A stretch of DNA of 64,000 bases, taken from contig CATKHK010000016.1 of NCBI GenBank assembly GCA_949751835.1, positions 1 to 64,000 on the forward strand, given 5' to 3'. Positions 43,343 to 53,342 of the stretch are shown here, piece by piece. The notes beneath the pieces were generated by a model. It was not told where the DNA came from. It saw nothing but the letters and a program-made list of their open reading frames with translations, and did not search any database. The stretch's first letter is position 1; each line of letters opens with the position of its first letter. The DNA comes from Blepharisma japonicum. Taxonomy: Eukaryota > Ciliophora > Heterotrichea > Heterotrichida > Blepharismidae. The translations under genes and the position numbers were made by a program.

Positions 43343-44992
43343 TTATACTTTAATTTCTTCAGGTTTTGTATCAGCAGCAGTTTCTCTAATCGTCTCCATT
43401 TTTGTTTCAAGTGTTGGAGTGCTTTCTATTGCCATGAGCGTAGCTCTTCTGATAGTTATTCTTCTTACAGACAGTCTTTTAGTTTGTCTTCTTTCAGTTC
43501 CTCGAGCTTCATCTTCATCAGTTACCATTACAAAAGAGTTTTCTTCAGAAAAACAGGTCATAATTTCTTTGAATTCTTCGTAATTCATGTTTTTGCCAGC
43601 TTTTAGCTCGAATTCTTTGACGATTTCTTCGAAATCGTTATCACTAATAAAGCAGCCTGCTTTTATTAAAGCGAATTTTAAATTCTCCAAACTTATAGTT
43701 CCAGTATGGCCACTATCAAAATGGTTAAAAACTGCCCACATTCCTTCCTCATCCATAATTTTTTTTCTTGCCAAGGCTGCTATTAAAAACTGGGTATAAT
43801 TTAATTTCCCTCCTCCAATATATTGGACATTTTTCATTAAAGTCTCAATTTCATCTACAAGTAAATTGTACCCATTTCTTCTCATTGCATCCACAATATC
43901 TTGAGCGGTTACAAACCCTGTGTTTGACTGATCAATTTCTTTAAATGCAGCTCCTAATTCATCATATCTTTCTTCAGAAATATTCCTTACAAAAACTTTC
44001 ATAGCTTCTTGATACAGCTTGTTAGGGGCTTTGAATTTTTTCATAGAATTTAAAACTTCTAAATTAAGAGGAGGATGCTCATTTGGGTCATCTAAGGTAG
44101 AAAACCAAGGATGAGCCAATGCTCGAGATATGGAAATTCTTTTAGCTGGATTAGTGTTCAACATTTGCTGGATAAGGTGTCGGGCTTCTTTAGAAATTTT
44201 GCTCCATGGCTTTTCTGGGAAGGAAAATTCACCTTTGGTGATGTGAAGGAAAAGTTCTTTGAGATCGTGGCCTTTAAAAGGATGATGTCCTGATAGCAAA
44301 AAGTACATAAAAACGCCTAAAGACCAGATGTCACATTCTTTGCCATATCGGCCTTTTAGGACTTCTGGGGCAACGAAATATGGAGTCCCGACCATTGACT
44401 TCATTTTATCGTCACCAAATTTGACTGACATCCCGAAGTCAGTTAATTTTACTTCTGGGGTGTCACTATTATTAGCCAGCAAAAAATTTTCAGGTTTTAA
44501 GTCTCTGTGGCATATTTTCAAATGGTGAAGATGGTTTACTGCTGAAAACATCTGTCTCATTAATACAGAGACTTCTTTTTCAGTTAAAATTTCTTTATGA
44601 ATGAGATAGTCGCATAAATCACCTCCTGAGCAATATTCCATTACCAGGTGGATGTATTTACTATCCTCATAAATTTCATAAAGTTTTACAATATTCGGGT
44701 GATCGGCTAATTTTAGAATTTCCAACTCCCTTTTCATGGACTCCAAATTTTTCTTCACATTATCTTTGCATATTGATTTAATTGCGTATAACCGTTTATT
44801 TTGAGAAATTGTGTCATTTTTCTTGACTGCTTGTCTTACAGTTCCAAACTGCCCATAGCCTAAAACTTTAATAAAGTCAAATTTATCTCTGACTGACTCC
44901 AAACGTGAGCTGCTTGACACCTCCGGCGCCATTAAAATTGATGCTCTGTGCGGCTTTTTGGCTTTATTTTCTTTGCTTATACAAACGCCCAT
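43343..44992 (-). CDS. Calcium-dependent protein kinase (CDPK)
   Basis: A 549-residue protein. MGVCISKE at the start fits N-myristoylation at Gly2 with palmitoylation at Cys4, so membrane association is likely. The kinase domain spans about 38-297: LGYGQFGTV (44-52), Lys72 in YAIKS, HRDLKPEN (162-169), DFG (185-187), GTPYFVAPE. A junction/autoinhibitory helix follows, then a calmodulin-like domain. EF1 (354-365) and EF3 (426-437) have plausible DxSxTG loops, although their twelfth residues are Asp and Asn. EF2 and EF4 are degenerate, so two Ca sites at most look competent. The C-terminal 65 residues are Thr/Arg/Glu-rich. CDPKs transduce calcium signals in ciliates, apicomplexans and plants. 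Confidence 0.95.
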   Translation of the reverse strand: MGVCISKENKAKKPHRASILMAPEVSSSSRLESVRDKFDFIKVLGYGQFGTVRQAVKKNDTISQNKRLYAIKSICKDNVKKNLESMKRELEILKLADHPNIVKLYEIYEDSKYIHLVMEYCSGGDLCDYLIHKEILTEKEVSVLMRQMFSAVNHLHHLKICHRDLKPENFLLANNSDTPEVKLTDFGMSVKFGDDKMKSMVGTPYFVAPEVLKGRYGKECDIWSLGVFMYFLLSGHHPFKGHDLKELFLHITKGEFSFPEKPWSKISKEARHLIQQMLNTNPAKRISISRALAHPWFSTLDDPNEHPPLNLEVLNSMKKFKAPNKLYQEAMKVFVRNISEERYDELGAAFKEIDQSNTGFVTAQDIVDAMRRNGYNLLVDEIETLMKNVQYIGGGKLNYTQFLIAALARKKIMDEEGMWAVFNHFDSGHTGTISLENLKFALIKAGCFISDNDFEEIVKEFELKAGKNMNYEEFKEIMTCFSEENSFVMVTDEDEARGTERRQTKRLSVRRITIRRATLMAIESTPTLETKMETIRETAADTKPEEIKV

Positions 44993-45084
44993 AATTATTA
45001 TAAAATGTTACAGTAATAAATGCTATTTTTTTTTGTAATGAAAGAAAAAGAACTTTTTATATTATAAAGCGCTTTGTAAAAAAA

Positions 45085-45807
45085 TTAGCTAGATTCAATA
45101 ATATGATTAAAAATGTCATTTCCTCAGTCGATATCATGCATTGAATCTAACGCTTCTATTGTTTCGTCAGAAAGTGAAAAATCTTCAGGTTCCCTACTCC
45201 CGAAGCCGCTGAGTTGGTCAAAGTTCATATCTGAAGCTGAAAGTTCGCGTTTCTCATCGATATCATCAGTTGCTGCTGTTAAGTTAATAGTAGCAGCTTC
45301 AGTGTATACATTTTTTCGTCCTCCTTTAATAATTATTTCTTGGGTATTTCTTAAAATTGTCCGTGGAGGTTTTCCATTGGCTTTATGAGTTTCGATTCTT
45401 TTAATTTCAGCTTCTTCTTTTAATTTTCTCACTTTTTCACGCTCTTCTTCTAATTTTTTCTTTTGAGCTTCTAATCGTTTTTTAGCTTCTTCTTGCTTTT
45501 TAATAGCTTCGAGTTTTCGTTCTTCTTGAAGCCGCTTGGCTAATGGCAAGCTTTCTAAGTGATTTTGATTAATTTGAGCAGGGTCAGGTTCTTGTGGAAA
45601 TTTAATTTGCATAGGGCGAATTGATAATTCAGGCAAAGAGATCTGAGGGATCGATATTTTTAAAAGATCAGCGAGGGAATTGAGTTGTGTTATCAATTTT
45701 TCAATGATTTCTTGCTGCCCAGTGACTTCTTTCTCTATAAGAGAAAATTTTTGATTTATGTTTTCCTCTATAACAGCCTTCAGCATATTCAAAGATCGAG
45801 GTTCCAT
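45085..45807 (-). CDS. Charged coiled-coil protein of unknown function
   Basis: A 240-residue frame extended over a TGA Trp near the end (HDIDWGNDIF). Residues 90-150 are a long Lys/Glu/Arg helix (KRLQEERKLEAIKKQEEAKK and onward), probably a single helix or coiled coil. The N-terminal 40 residues are also helical, and the C-terminal third is acidic. There is no family signature. Codon use matches neighbours and the frame is closed by TAA. Confidence 0.7.
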
Positions 45808-45857
45808 TAAAGACTTTTTAAATTTTTAGAAAAACAGTAATAAACATCGAAATTTTA

Positions 45858-46607
45858 TTAAATTTTTACGCAGCCTTGTGAATATTTTTCTTGTTTACAA
45901 CAAGTCCACACTGAGTGCACCAATTTTCCATTGTGAATCAAATGCTTTACCTCATAAAGCTGCTGTCTCAGTTTTTCAGTTTCTTCTTGGATTTGCTTTA
46001 GTTTTTCATCCCCAGTTTCAGCTAGCTCTTTAGACTCTTCCTCAATAGAATTTTGTAGCTTAGTCTTATAAGCGTCCAAACATTCCCAGAAGAACTTAAT
46101 ATAGTCAATTTTATTCTGTTTGCCAAGAATATTCCAAAATTGGACTGCTTCATTACATTTTAAAGAGCAAACTCTTAGCTCAAGGAATGTGCAATCTTTT
46201 AATAAGAATTCTTTAGTACATAGAGGGTTAGAACAGTGAATCAAGCTGAATTCACATTCTGATATATGGGCACGGATCTCTTCAATACTACCTTCAAAGC
46301 GGCAGCCATGATTATAATTTTCACAAAATAAAGTAAATTGGCTGTAAATTTTCAAGGGGAATTTTCTAAGCTCCAGTAAATTTAGCTCTGCTTTGCAATA
46401 TTTACAAATTTTGCCGCGGATTCTTATGTATTTTTCAGCGCATTCTTTACAGTAAAGGTTTTCACAGGCCGTACATGCAAGTGGTGTTCTGACAACAAAA
46501 TAGCAAATTCTGCAGATAAAGTATTCATCGACGTCAGTTAGGAATAAGGCAGGATGTAGCCCAGAAAGCGCAAACTCAACTCTTCTTGAGGTTTTATTGT
46601 TTTCCAT
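45858..46607 (-). CDS. RING-type and TRAF-type zinc-finger protein, probable E3 ubiquitin ligase
   Basis: A 249-residue protein. A RING-like finger spans about 32-75 (CRICYFVVRTPLACTACENLYCKECAEKYI...CKYCKAEL) with Cys spacing typical of TRAF-related RINGs. A TRAF-type zinc finger follows (FCENYNHGCRFEGSIEEIRAHISECEFSLIHCSNPLC). The C-terminal third is a coiled coil plus a Cys-containing tail. RING proteins of this layout transfer ubiquitin from E2 enzymes. The RING lacks the usual central His, using Cys there. Start is the ATG at 46607; divergent from the next gene with 60 bp between start codons. Confidence 0.82.
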   Translation of the reverse strand: MENNKTSRRVEFALSGLHPALFLTDVDEYFICRICYFVVRTPLACTACENLYCKECAEKYIRIRGKICKYCKAELNLLELRKFPLKIYSQFTLFCENYNHGCRFEGSIEEIRAHISECEFSLIHCSNPLCTKEFLLKDCTFLELRVCSLKCNEAVQFWNILGKQNKIDYIKFFWECLDAYKTKLQNSIEEESKELAETGDEKLKQIQEETEKLRQQLYEVKHLIHNGKLVHSVWTCCKQEKYSQGCVKI

Positions 46608-46667
46608 CAAGATTAACTATTTAAAAATGGTTTCCCTGTTTAAGAATTTTAATTCTCTACTATAATA

Positions 46668-47588
46668 ATGGAATCTCATAAACAGCCATTGAATACAAAA
46701 ACTGAGAAAATTGAAGGACCTAGGCCGTCAACAGATGCAATTGCAGACTTGACACCAATCTCAGAAATGTCAAACGAGCAGCAATTATCAGATCTTCTTG
46801 AAAAAATGACTCAAAACTTAAGTTCTGCTATCAACGAAGAATTTAATAAAAACGCCCAGACAACTGATGAAACCTTGTTTTGCTTGCCAGATCTTAATTC
46901 TTTTAATTTTCATGAAAAAGCACAACTAGCGAGAGATTTAGCTGATTTGCTTTTTCAGTGTAAAACTAATAGAGAGTCAATTAGGTCTCGACAAAGCTTA
47001 GAAAATATTAGAGGAATGAGGGTTAGCCAAAGTACGCCAGTTAATAGAAGCTGAGGAGAAATTTTAAATATGATTTACTCATCACAATCAGAACCGATTT
47101 ATATGACTCCAATCCAAATCAAAGAGCTAGTAGCTACTCTTTTGCATTTTTGTGGAAAATCCAAGACGCATAATATAAAAACTCAATTGTTCCAAACTCA
47201 GCTGAATTATATCAATACTGCTTATAAATTGAATAAAATTAACACAGCTGCACGAAAAAAAGAAGATGAAAGGTCATATATGGAAAACGCAAACTCGAAG
47301 CTGGACGAAACTATAAAACTGATGAAAAAACATGAAAAGAAGCTAGAAAAGCAGCTAGAGGACTGCATGTATGAAAATTATTTAAGTGATGAATATAATA
47401 AGCAAATACAAGTAGAATTAGAAGAAGCAAGAGACTCATTAAGAGAGTTATTAAAAGAGAGTCCAACTCATGTTAGGCAGCAAACAGCTCCTATGCACAA
47501 GAAAAGTGTGAGCTCAAGCATTATAGTAGACAGACCTAGAAACACCTTTGAAGAAGCAAGTACGAACCCATTTCTAATGAAAAAGTAA
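46668..47588 (+). CDS. Coiled-coil protein of unknown function
   Basis: A 306-residue frame with one TGA Trp (NRSWGEILNM). The N-terminal 130 residues are helical and polar; 165-260 is a strongly charged coiled coil (AARKKEDERSYMENANSKLD, KKHEKKLEKQLEDCMYENYL). The tail is Ser/Thr-rich and ends FLMKK. Not recognised; a structural or scaffolding role is the default guess. Confidence 0.75.
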
Positions 47589-47783
47589 AATTAATATTTA
47601 TTAGAATTTATACTGATAAAAATTTTTATCTCACATGAATTTTCATATTTTCTGTAAATATTCAATAGAAAATAAATATTTTTTTCTTCATTGCAAAAGG
47701 CGCGAAATCTGCTATTCTCCCTAATTAAAAATATTTTACTTAGTTTTATTTCTTCCATGTTCAATAAGTAGAATCCAATAAAT

Positions 47784-49649
47784 ATGATCTACGACAATTC
47801 TGACCCTTGGAGCGGTGAAGGAGATTCTTCTGCACAGCCTGCTGCTGAAGAGCCTAGAGGCCAATCATGGGAAACTGCAGATTATGCCCGCACTGAACGA
47901 CGTCCAAGACGAAGCAGAGGCAGAAGAGGAGTTGAAGGCGGCCGAAGAGGTGAATCCAGAGGTCGCTGGAGGGGCCCAAGTTCTACCAGAGAAGAATCCA
48001 AAGGTCAGCCATGGAAATCCAGAGAGCCAAGACAAGAAGAGCCATCAGCAGATCCATGGAATACTGAAGAGTCCCACAAAGAAGAATCCAAAGGTCAATC
48101 ATGGGAATCAACAGACTATGCCCACACTGACAGACGTCCACGTGGCTCCAGAGGTAGACGAGGCCACGGTGAAGAAAGAAAATCCAAGCCAAGACACGAC
48201 CATGATGAAGAGCCTAGAGAATCCTCAGAGCAGCATGAAGAATCTCATGATCACCCCCACGAAGAAAGAAAAACTCGTCCTTACAAAGACACCCCAAGGA
48301 AAAAAGGTCCCAGACGTGGTGAGTTTGAAAAAGTAAAAATCAAGCGCCGCAGATTCTTTGAAAACAGCCACGGCAAAGAAGTTTTATATAGAGAAGAAGA
48401 CGAGCAATTTGACCCAGAAACTCATTCTGCTACAACTCATTTCAGAGCTAATAAGGACTGGGACGAGCTGCCAATCCCACCAAATCTTCTCGCCGCAGTT
48501 GAGCAAGCTGGGTTCCCATTTCCATCAAAAATCCAGAACTTCGGCATTGAAGTGATACTAAAAGAAGGCTTTGAAAATTTATTAGCCCAAGCACCAAATG
48601 GGTCAGGGAAAACCGCGACTTTTGTATTAGGATCATTATGTAGGGTGGATTTAAATAACCCTCAAACACAAGTAATCTGCATTAACCACACCATTGAATT
48701 GGCAAATCAGAATTTCCAAGAATATAAGCGATTTGCAGATCCTTGCGGAATTTCTGTGTCTGTGTTGTCAAAAGGAGGAGAAAGAATTGATGGACAAGTT
48801 TTAGTAGCGTCTTCAGGGTCGTTTTTCAAAGCATTGAAAACAAAAAGCATTAATTTGGAAGGGCTGAAAGTTTTGGTGATGGATGAAGCTGATCATATTT
48901 TGAACAAAAAAGATAATCTTGAAAACTTTAAGAAAATTGAAGATTTCATTAAAACTGGATTCCCAAGAGACCAAGTCCAAGTTTTATTATTTTCAGCTAC
49001 TTATACAGACAGTGTAAAAACTGATATAGTGCAGCTCTTAGGAAACCTCAACGAAATTACAATTAAAAAGGAAGATTTAATGCTCGACACTATTGACCAC
49101 TACTATTTCAGAACCCCTCAAAGCACAAAAATCGACACTTTTGAGCAGATTTTAAGAAAAATCACCAATGGAGTCTCCATTGCCTTCGTGAACACCTGCA
49201 ATTTCGCTAGAACTGTCTACGGTGTCGTCTCTAAAAAAGAATGGAAATGTGCCTTACTTATGGGACAAGATATGACTGTAGACGAAAGAAACCTAACCAT
49301 GAACGATTTTACTGAAGGAAAATACGCGACTTTGATTACCACAAACTTGCTTGCAAGAGGTATTGATAACACCAAGGTAAAATGTGTCGTTAACTTTGAC
49401 TTGCCGAGGATCCCTAAATCAAGAGATATTGACGATGTTCTTTATTTGCATAGGAGTGGTAGGTGTTCTAGGTTTGGGAGACATGGAGTTTGTATTAGTT
49501 TGGTCACAACTGATGAAGAGCTGGCTACTTTGAAGACCCTTGAGGATTCTTATAATATGGAAATTGCAGAAGTGAGGACTTTAGATGATTTTGATGCAAT
49601 AGTTGGAGGAGGAGAAAAAGCTGCTGAGGAGGCCGTTAAGGATTTATAA
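47784..49649 (+). CDS. DEAD-box RNA helicase, Dbp5/DDX19-like, with RGG/SRGR-rich N-terminus
   Basis: A 621-residue protein. Residues 1-190 are charged and Arg/Gly/Ser/His-rich with an internal duplication: residues 24-49 and 101-127 share xGQSWExxDYAxTxRRPRxSRGRRG. The helicase core begins at about 225: Q-motif region FPFPSKIQ, Walker A APNGSGKT (270-277), DEAD (367-370), SAT (404-406), then domain 2 with LITTNLLARGID and HRSGRCSRFG. The core most resembles Dbp5/DDX19 (mRNA export) by its FENLLAQAPNGSGKTATFVLG-like sequence. DEAD-box family is certain, Dbp5 identity moderate. The basic N-terminus probably binds RNA. Confidence 0.92.
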   Translation: MIYDNSDPWSGEGDSSAQPAAEEPRGQSWETADYARTERRPRRSRGRRGVEGGRRGESRGRWRGPSSTREESKGQPWKSREPRQEEPSADPWNTEESHKEESKGQSWESTDYAHTDRRPRGSRGRRGHGEERKSKPRHDHDEEPRESSEQHEESHDHPHEERKTRPYKDTPRKKGPRRGEFEKVKIKRRRFFENSHGKEVLYREEDEQFDPETHSATTHFRANKDWDELPIPPNLLAAVEQAGFPFPSKIQNFGIEVILKEGFENLLAQAPNGSGKTATFVLGSLCRVDLNNPQTQVICINHTIELANQNFQEYKRFADPCGISVSVLSKGGERIDGQVLVASSGSFFKALKTKSINLEGLKVLVMDEADHILNKKDNLENFKKIEDFIKTGFPRDQVQVLLFSATYTDSVKTDIVQLLGNLNEITIKKEDLMLDTIDHYYFRTPQSTKIDTFEQILRKITNGVSIAFVNTCNFARTVYGVVSKKEWKCALLMGQDMTVDERNLTMNDFTEGKYATLITTNLLARGIDNTKVKCVVNFDLPRIPKSRDIDDVLYLHRSGRCSRFGRHGVCISLVTTDEELATLKTLEDSYNMEIAEVRTLDDFDAIVGGGEKAAEEAVKDL

Positions 49650-49684
49650 GTTAAGCCTATTCAATTAAATAGAAAATAAATATA

Positions 49685-50302
49685 TTAAACAACAGATTTT
49701 GCTTTTGTGCTGGGACGCTGGATTTCTATTCATTTTTTCTTTTGCAGTGATGTGAGCGGCCTTAGCACTTTATTTGTATAAAATTCGCTATCTTCCTCAT
49801 ATTGATGCTCAAAAAACTTTTTATCAATTCTACCCGAATTTCTTCTTATGTTGCTTTTTATATAATTTAAATAAGCATTTGATTCTTCCCACTTAACAAT
49901 TGAATACTGTGACTGTGCATTTCGGATCCGTTTAAATAATCTTGTATTTTCTGATTTTATTTCGCTTAATTTTCGGTTTCTGAGAGGAAGATTAAGTGTG
50001 GATTGAAATCTGACAGCTTGAGCGATTTCTTGTGAATTTAAAGCAGAAGGCTTTGAGTCAATAGTAAGCATTTTCTTTAGCAAGACTTGATTTTCCATGC
50101 TAATTTTTTCTTGTTTTTCTATTTAAGGATTACCTGTGATTGTTTTATGCTTCTTTGAAAAATTTAAAGAGTGTGTAAACGATTTAGGCGGCTTTGTGTC
50201 TATCACAGGCTTTGCTTTGATTATATTTTTCCTTAAATTTTCATCTTGTTTTTCCTTCAGGTATCTTTTGTAAACAATATTGCACGAGACAGAATTCCAC
50301 AT
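49685..50302 (-). CDS. CFAP97-domain ciliary protein, one 15-nt intron
   Basis: The coding sequence is complement(49685-50118 joined to 50134-50302), 200 residues, with a TGA Trp near the end (KKKWIEIQ). Splicing creates a contiguous CFAP97 (Hmw/KIAA1430-type) domain: AKPVIDTKPPKSF in exon 1, then KISMENQVLLKKMLTI and NRKLSEIKSENTRLFKRI in exon 2. The IDT-PP-F and EN-LL-M elements are the family hallmark. CFAP97 relatives, including the small CFAP97D proteins, associate with axonemal microtubules or sperm flagella. That both exons contribute to one conserved domain strongly supports the intron. Confidence 0.82.
50119..50133 (-). other. 15-nt spliceosomal intron
   Basis: On the minus strand GTAATCCTTAAATAG, A at position 10. 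It joins G|AA (Glu) and unites the two halves of a CFAP97 domain. Confidence 0.9.
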
Positions 50303-50543
50303 ATTTATCGTTCATTAAACATGAAATAAATAAGATTCGATAGCTGACGATCATAGACGATTGGTAAAGCGGTTAGCTTGTAGAAAGATAAATAATAAGA
50401 AGAATATGAATAAAGCACAGATAAGCCTTACTTGCAAATTAATTAGTATTATTCAGTTTATTTTCAATCCTGTCTTTTACTATAAGAACATAAAATAAAT
50501 TTTAAATGATAAGAGCAAATATAACCTCAGGAAAATTCAATTA

Positions 50544-51056
50544 TTAATTATCATTTGTATTTTCTTTATTTTCCATACTTTCAATAATCATATCTTTATT
50601 TTCTTCACTCAATGCCACTTGGCCTTCTTCAAGGTTTTCTTCAAGATTTTCTTCAATCTCCATAGCAGTTTGGCTTATGGATGATCGCGGTCTGGACATA
50701 ATAATTCCCGCCTCTTTTATAAAAGCCAAATTTGAGTGCATATTCAGTGCTTCAACTAAGTCATTTGCATTGAGAGTTTTTTTCTTATGAGCCAGTGTAT
50801 ATTGAAATCCTTTCTTTGCGAATTCTTCTACAAAAAGTTCAGTTGCTTTTGCAATTAATTTAATTGAATCAAGCCTTATAGTCTCATCTGTTGCAAGCTG
50901 CATTATTTTCTTGATTCTTGCTAAAGGGAACACACTTACAGCTTCATCATTTTCTTCTGGCTCTTCTGGCTCAGGCAAATCTGCAACTTCTGTGATGGTT
51001 TCTCCGTTTTCAGTCTTTTTCTTTTTGCTTGCATGGGTTATATCATCACTTTCCAT
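50544..51056 (-). CDS. Histone-fold protein of the NF-YC/CHRAC15/Pol-epsilon (Dpb3) type
   Basis: A 170-residue protein with a histone-fold domain at about 42-107: FPLARIKKIMQLATDETIRL, KLIAKATELFVEEFAKKG, KKTLNANDLVEAL. The FPLARIKKIM start is characteristic of the H2A-like CBF/NF-Y family that pairs with an H2B-like partner (POLE3/CHRAC17-type or NF-YB). The flanks are acidic, with an ENLEENLEEG-like repeat in the C-tail. Likely roles are DNA polymerase epsilon holoenzyme, CHRAC/ISWI remodelling or CCAAT-binding; sequence alone cannot separate them. Confidence 0.88.
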   Translation of the reverse strand: MESDDITHASKKKKTENGETITEVADLPEPEEPEENDEAVSVFPLARIKKIMQLATDETIRLDSIKLIAKATELFVEEFAKKGFQYTLAHKKKTLNANDLVEALNMHSNLAFIKEAGIIMSRPRSSISQTAMEIEENLEENLEEGQVALSEENKDMIIESMENKENTNDN

Positions 51057-51134
51057 TATAATTTATTCTTAAAAGTTACAAAATTAGCATAGTTTTTATG
51101 AAACATTGTATTATATCTTTAAATTACCTTAAAT

Positions 51135-53342
51135 TTAGACAACTTCTTCAACTTCGATATCACTCCTTCTGGGTGCTTGTGTTCCACATCTTTTTTGTCG
51201 TTTATACCTTTTAATTAGATCGTCGTACTCAGATTTAGGAACATCGTCATCACAGGTGGTTACTTGGCGATATCTCTTATAGCTGTTTTCCCAATGTTCC
51301 AAATTGAATCTTAACTGCTGGATACAGCAGTTTTCTATATCTTGTGATTCCAAATAGTCATTCAATGCCATGTAAAGTGGCATCGCAATATTTTTGATAA
51401 ACCCTGCTTGTGATTTTGATACATCTGTTGTTTCTCTATCACAATACATTGACACCGGTAAGTTATTTTTCTTTTCTAAGTCTCCTTGTGTAAAAAATTC
51501 TTCACATACAAGAAGAGTCCATCTCTCATGAATTTCCAAAATTTTTGCTGCGTGGCCTATATCAGCTGCTTTTATGCTCATTTTCATAACATCCATCCTT
51601 TGTTCAGGCGTGTCTAAAGGTTTCAAAGAATTATTCATCGTTTTTGCTCTAAACTGCCCTAGCAACTCAAAATGTCTTCCCATATCAGTAGCTAAAATCA
51701 TATCAATTATTTGTTTTCTCGCCACACATCAGTGCTCAGTATCTAGGCTTTTTAGTATATTTTTATCATCTTCTTGCATTAATTGAAACACTATTGATGA
51801 GTGCATATTTTCTAGTACTGAAACGTCGTTATATCTTATCGCGAGACTGTCTCTTTTATTAATAAGAAAACGATTAGTATACCCAGGGTGTGCTACATCG
51901 TGCCCTAAATTCGCGATAACTGATGTAAGGATTTCAATTTCTGTAAGATAGTCAGACAGTCTGGATTTACTTACAAAATAAATAAAAGAAGCCAAAACAT
52001 CGGCAGCATGTGAAGAGTTGTGGTAAGGATTTTTGTTATATTTTAATTCTAGATCTTCTAGAAAAGTTATATATAAATCCTCATCTAAATTAAAGGCTTC
52101 ATCAAGCCTGTATTTCTGTATGCAATATTTCCCAATAATTACAAGTGGTCTGCCATCTGTGCAATCTTTTAAGAAAAATGTGTTGAAATTTCATTGTTTC
52201 CCAACCTGTTTAAGTATTCCAATTAATTCATCGACGTCATATTTTACAGCGACTTCTGACGTTTTTAGTGTCCTGAATTTTTTTGGTCTTCTCACTTCTA
52301 ATCTATTATGATTACTCCAGGTTTGCTGTATAAAAATTTGGTCTTCTTTATCAAGTCCTTTAGTTATAACTTCAATATCAGAAGAATAAATATTTGCTTT
52401 TGAGCCTATCAGCTTCATAACTTTATTTAAGTTATCAAAAACTTGTGAAAGCTTTGGCTGGTTTTCCGATGAGGATTTAGTGATCATTGCTTGGATGGCA
52501 ACTATCGAATCTTTTACACCAATCATTACTTCTTCAATTTCTGTTTTAGGTTTTTCTTCCTCAGGTTTTTTTAAATCGGTTTCAGGAGCTGTTGCGGAAC
52601 TTTTAATGGTGTTAAAATTGATTCGTGCTTGGACTTCTTCTTTATAGAAGTTCCGAGTCTCAAAGATAATCATAATCATATAGGATCCAGATTCAAATAG
52701 TGTGGTTTCAACAGGCTTTTCAGTCTGCAAACTAATTACTAGGAATATAATGCCGATTATTATACTTCAAAATGCATATTCTAAATAATTGGTATGCAAA
52801 ATAAACCGCGATACAGCTAGCATCACAGTCAGACCAAACATACTCGAAAAACAGCTATCTGTGCCATCATTAAAGATCCATTCCTGAACATAAGTATCAT
52901 TCAGAATTAAGGCAAGAGCTGTAAAGATATGCGGAAATAGTAAGAGATCAGATCGAAACCTCCTTAAAAATCTTCCTAAAAAGACCAATAGAAATATGCA
53001 TGAATTTATAAAAACGATTGCAAGCATAAAGCACATTTGGAATTTGAAAATTTCCTGTGTGGTATGATCAGCCACATAGTTGAAAATATAAAATAATATA
53101 TAGAGAAATACTATTCCATAATAGCACATAAAAAAGTTGTGTCTTGATGTATAAGGATTTTCATCTGATGTTTTAGATTTTGTGCGACCAAATATCACTG
53201 CTTCTTGATAAGCCGCCTCGATCGATCTTCTTGGAAATTTCAAAGAAAACTTCGGGAGCACAGAGTTGAATTCTGTAGGTAATGTTTTTTCAGCGTATGT
53301 CAATGTAATAGGGTTTGTGGCTGTTGGGCTATCTGGCTTCAT
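51135..53342 (-). CDS. Transmembrane cyclic-nucleotide phosphodiesterase (PDE class I)
   Basis: Four apparent frames fuse via TGA Trp codons into 735 residues. The N-terminal third has about six hydrophobic segments (FFMCYYGIVFLYILFYIF, FKFQMCFMLAIVFINSCIFLLVFL, LLLFPHIFTALALIL and others), an architecture known from apicomplexan PDEs. The C-terminal catalytic HD domain has HNSSHAADV (His441 onward), GHDVAHPG (His481, Asp482), ADIGHAAK and the FF..GD element. Metal-binding His/Asp residues are present; the fourth residue of HDVxHPG is Ala where most enzymes have Asp. It hydrolyses cAMP and/or cGMP, presumably at a membrane. The start at ATG 53342 is the first in-frame ATG; the open frame upstream has none. 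Confidence 0.92.

Noticed and set aside
50330-50400. A GC-richer stretch that might be a tRNA
   Set aside because: No cloverleaf, no T-loop GTTCRANNC and no acceptor-stem pairing found.
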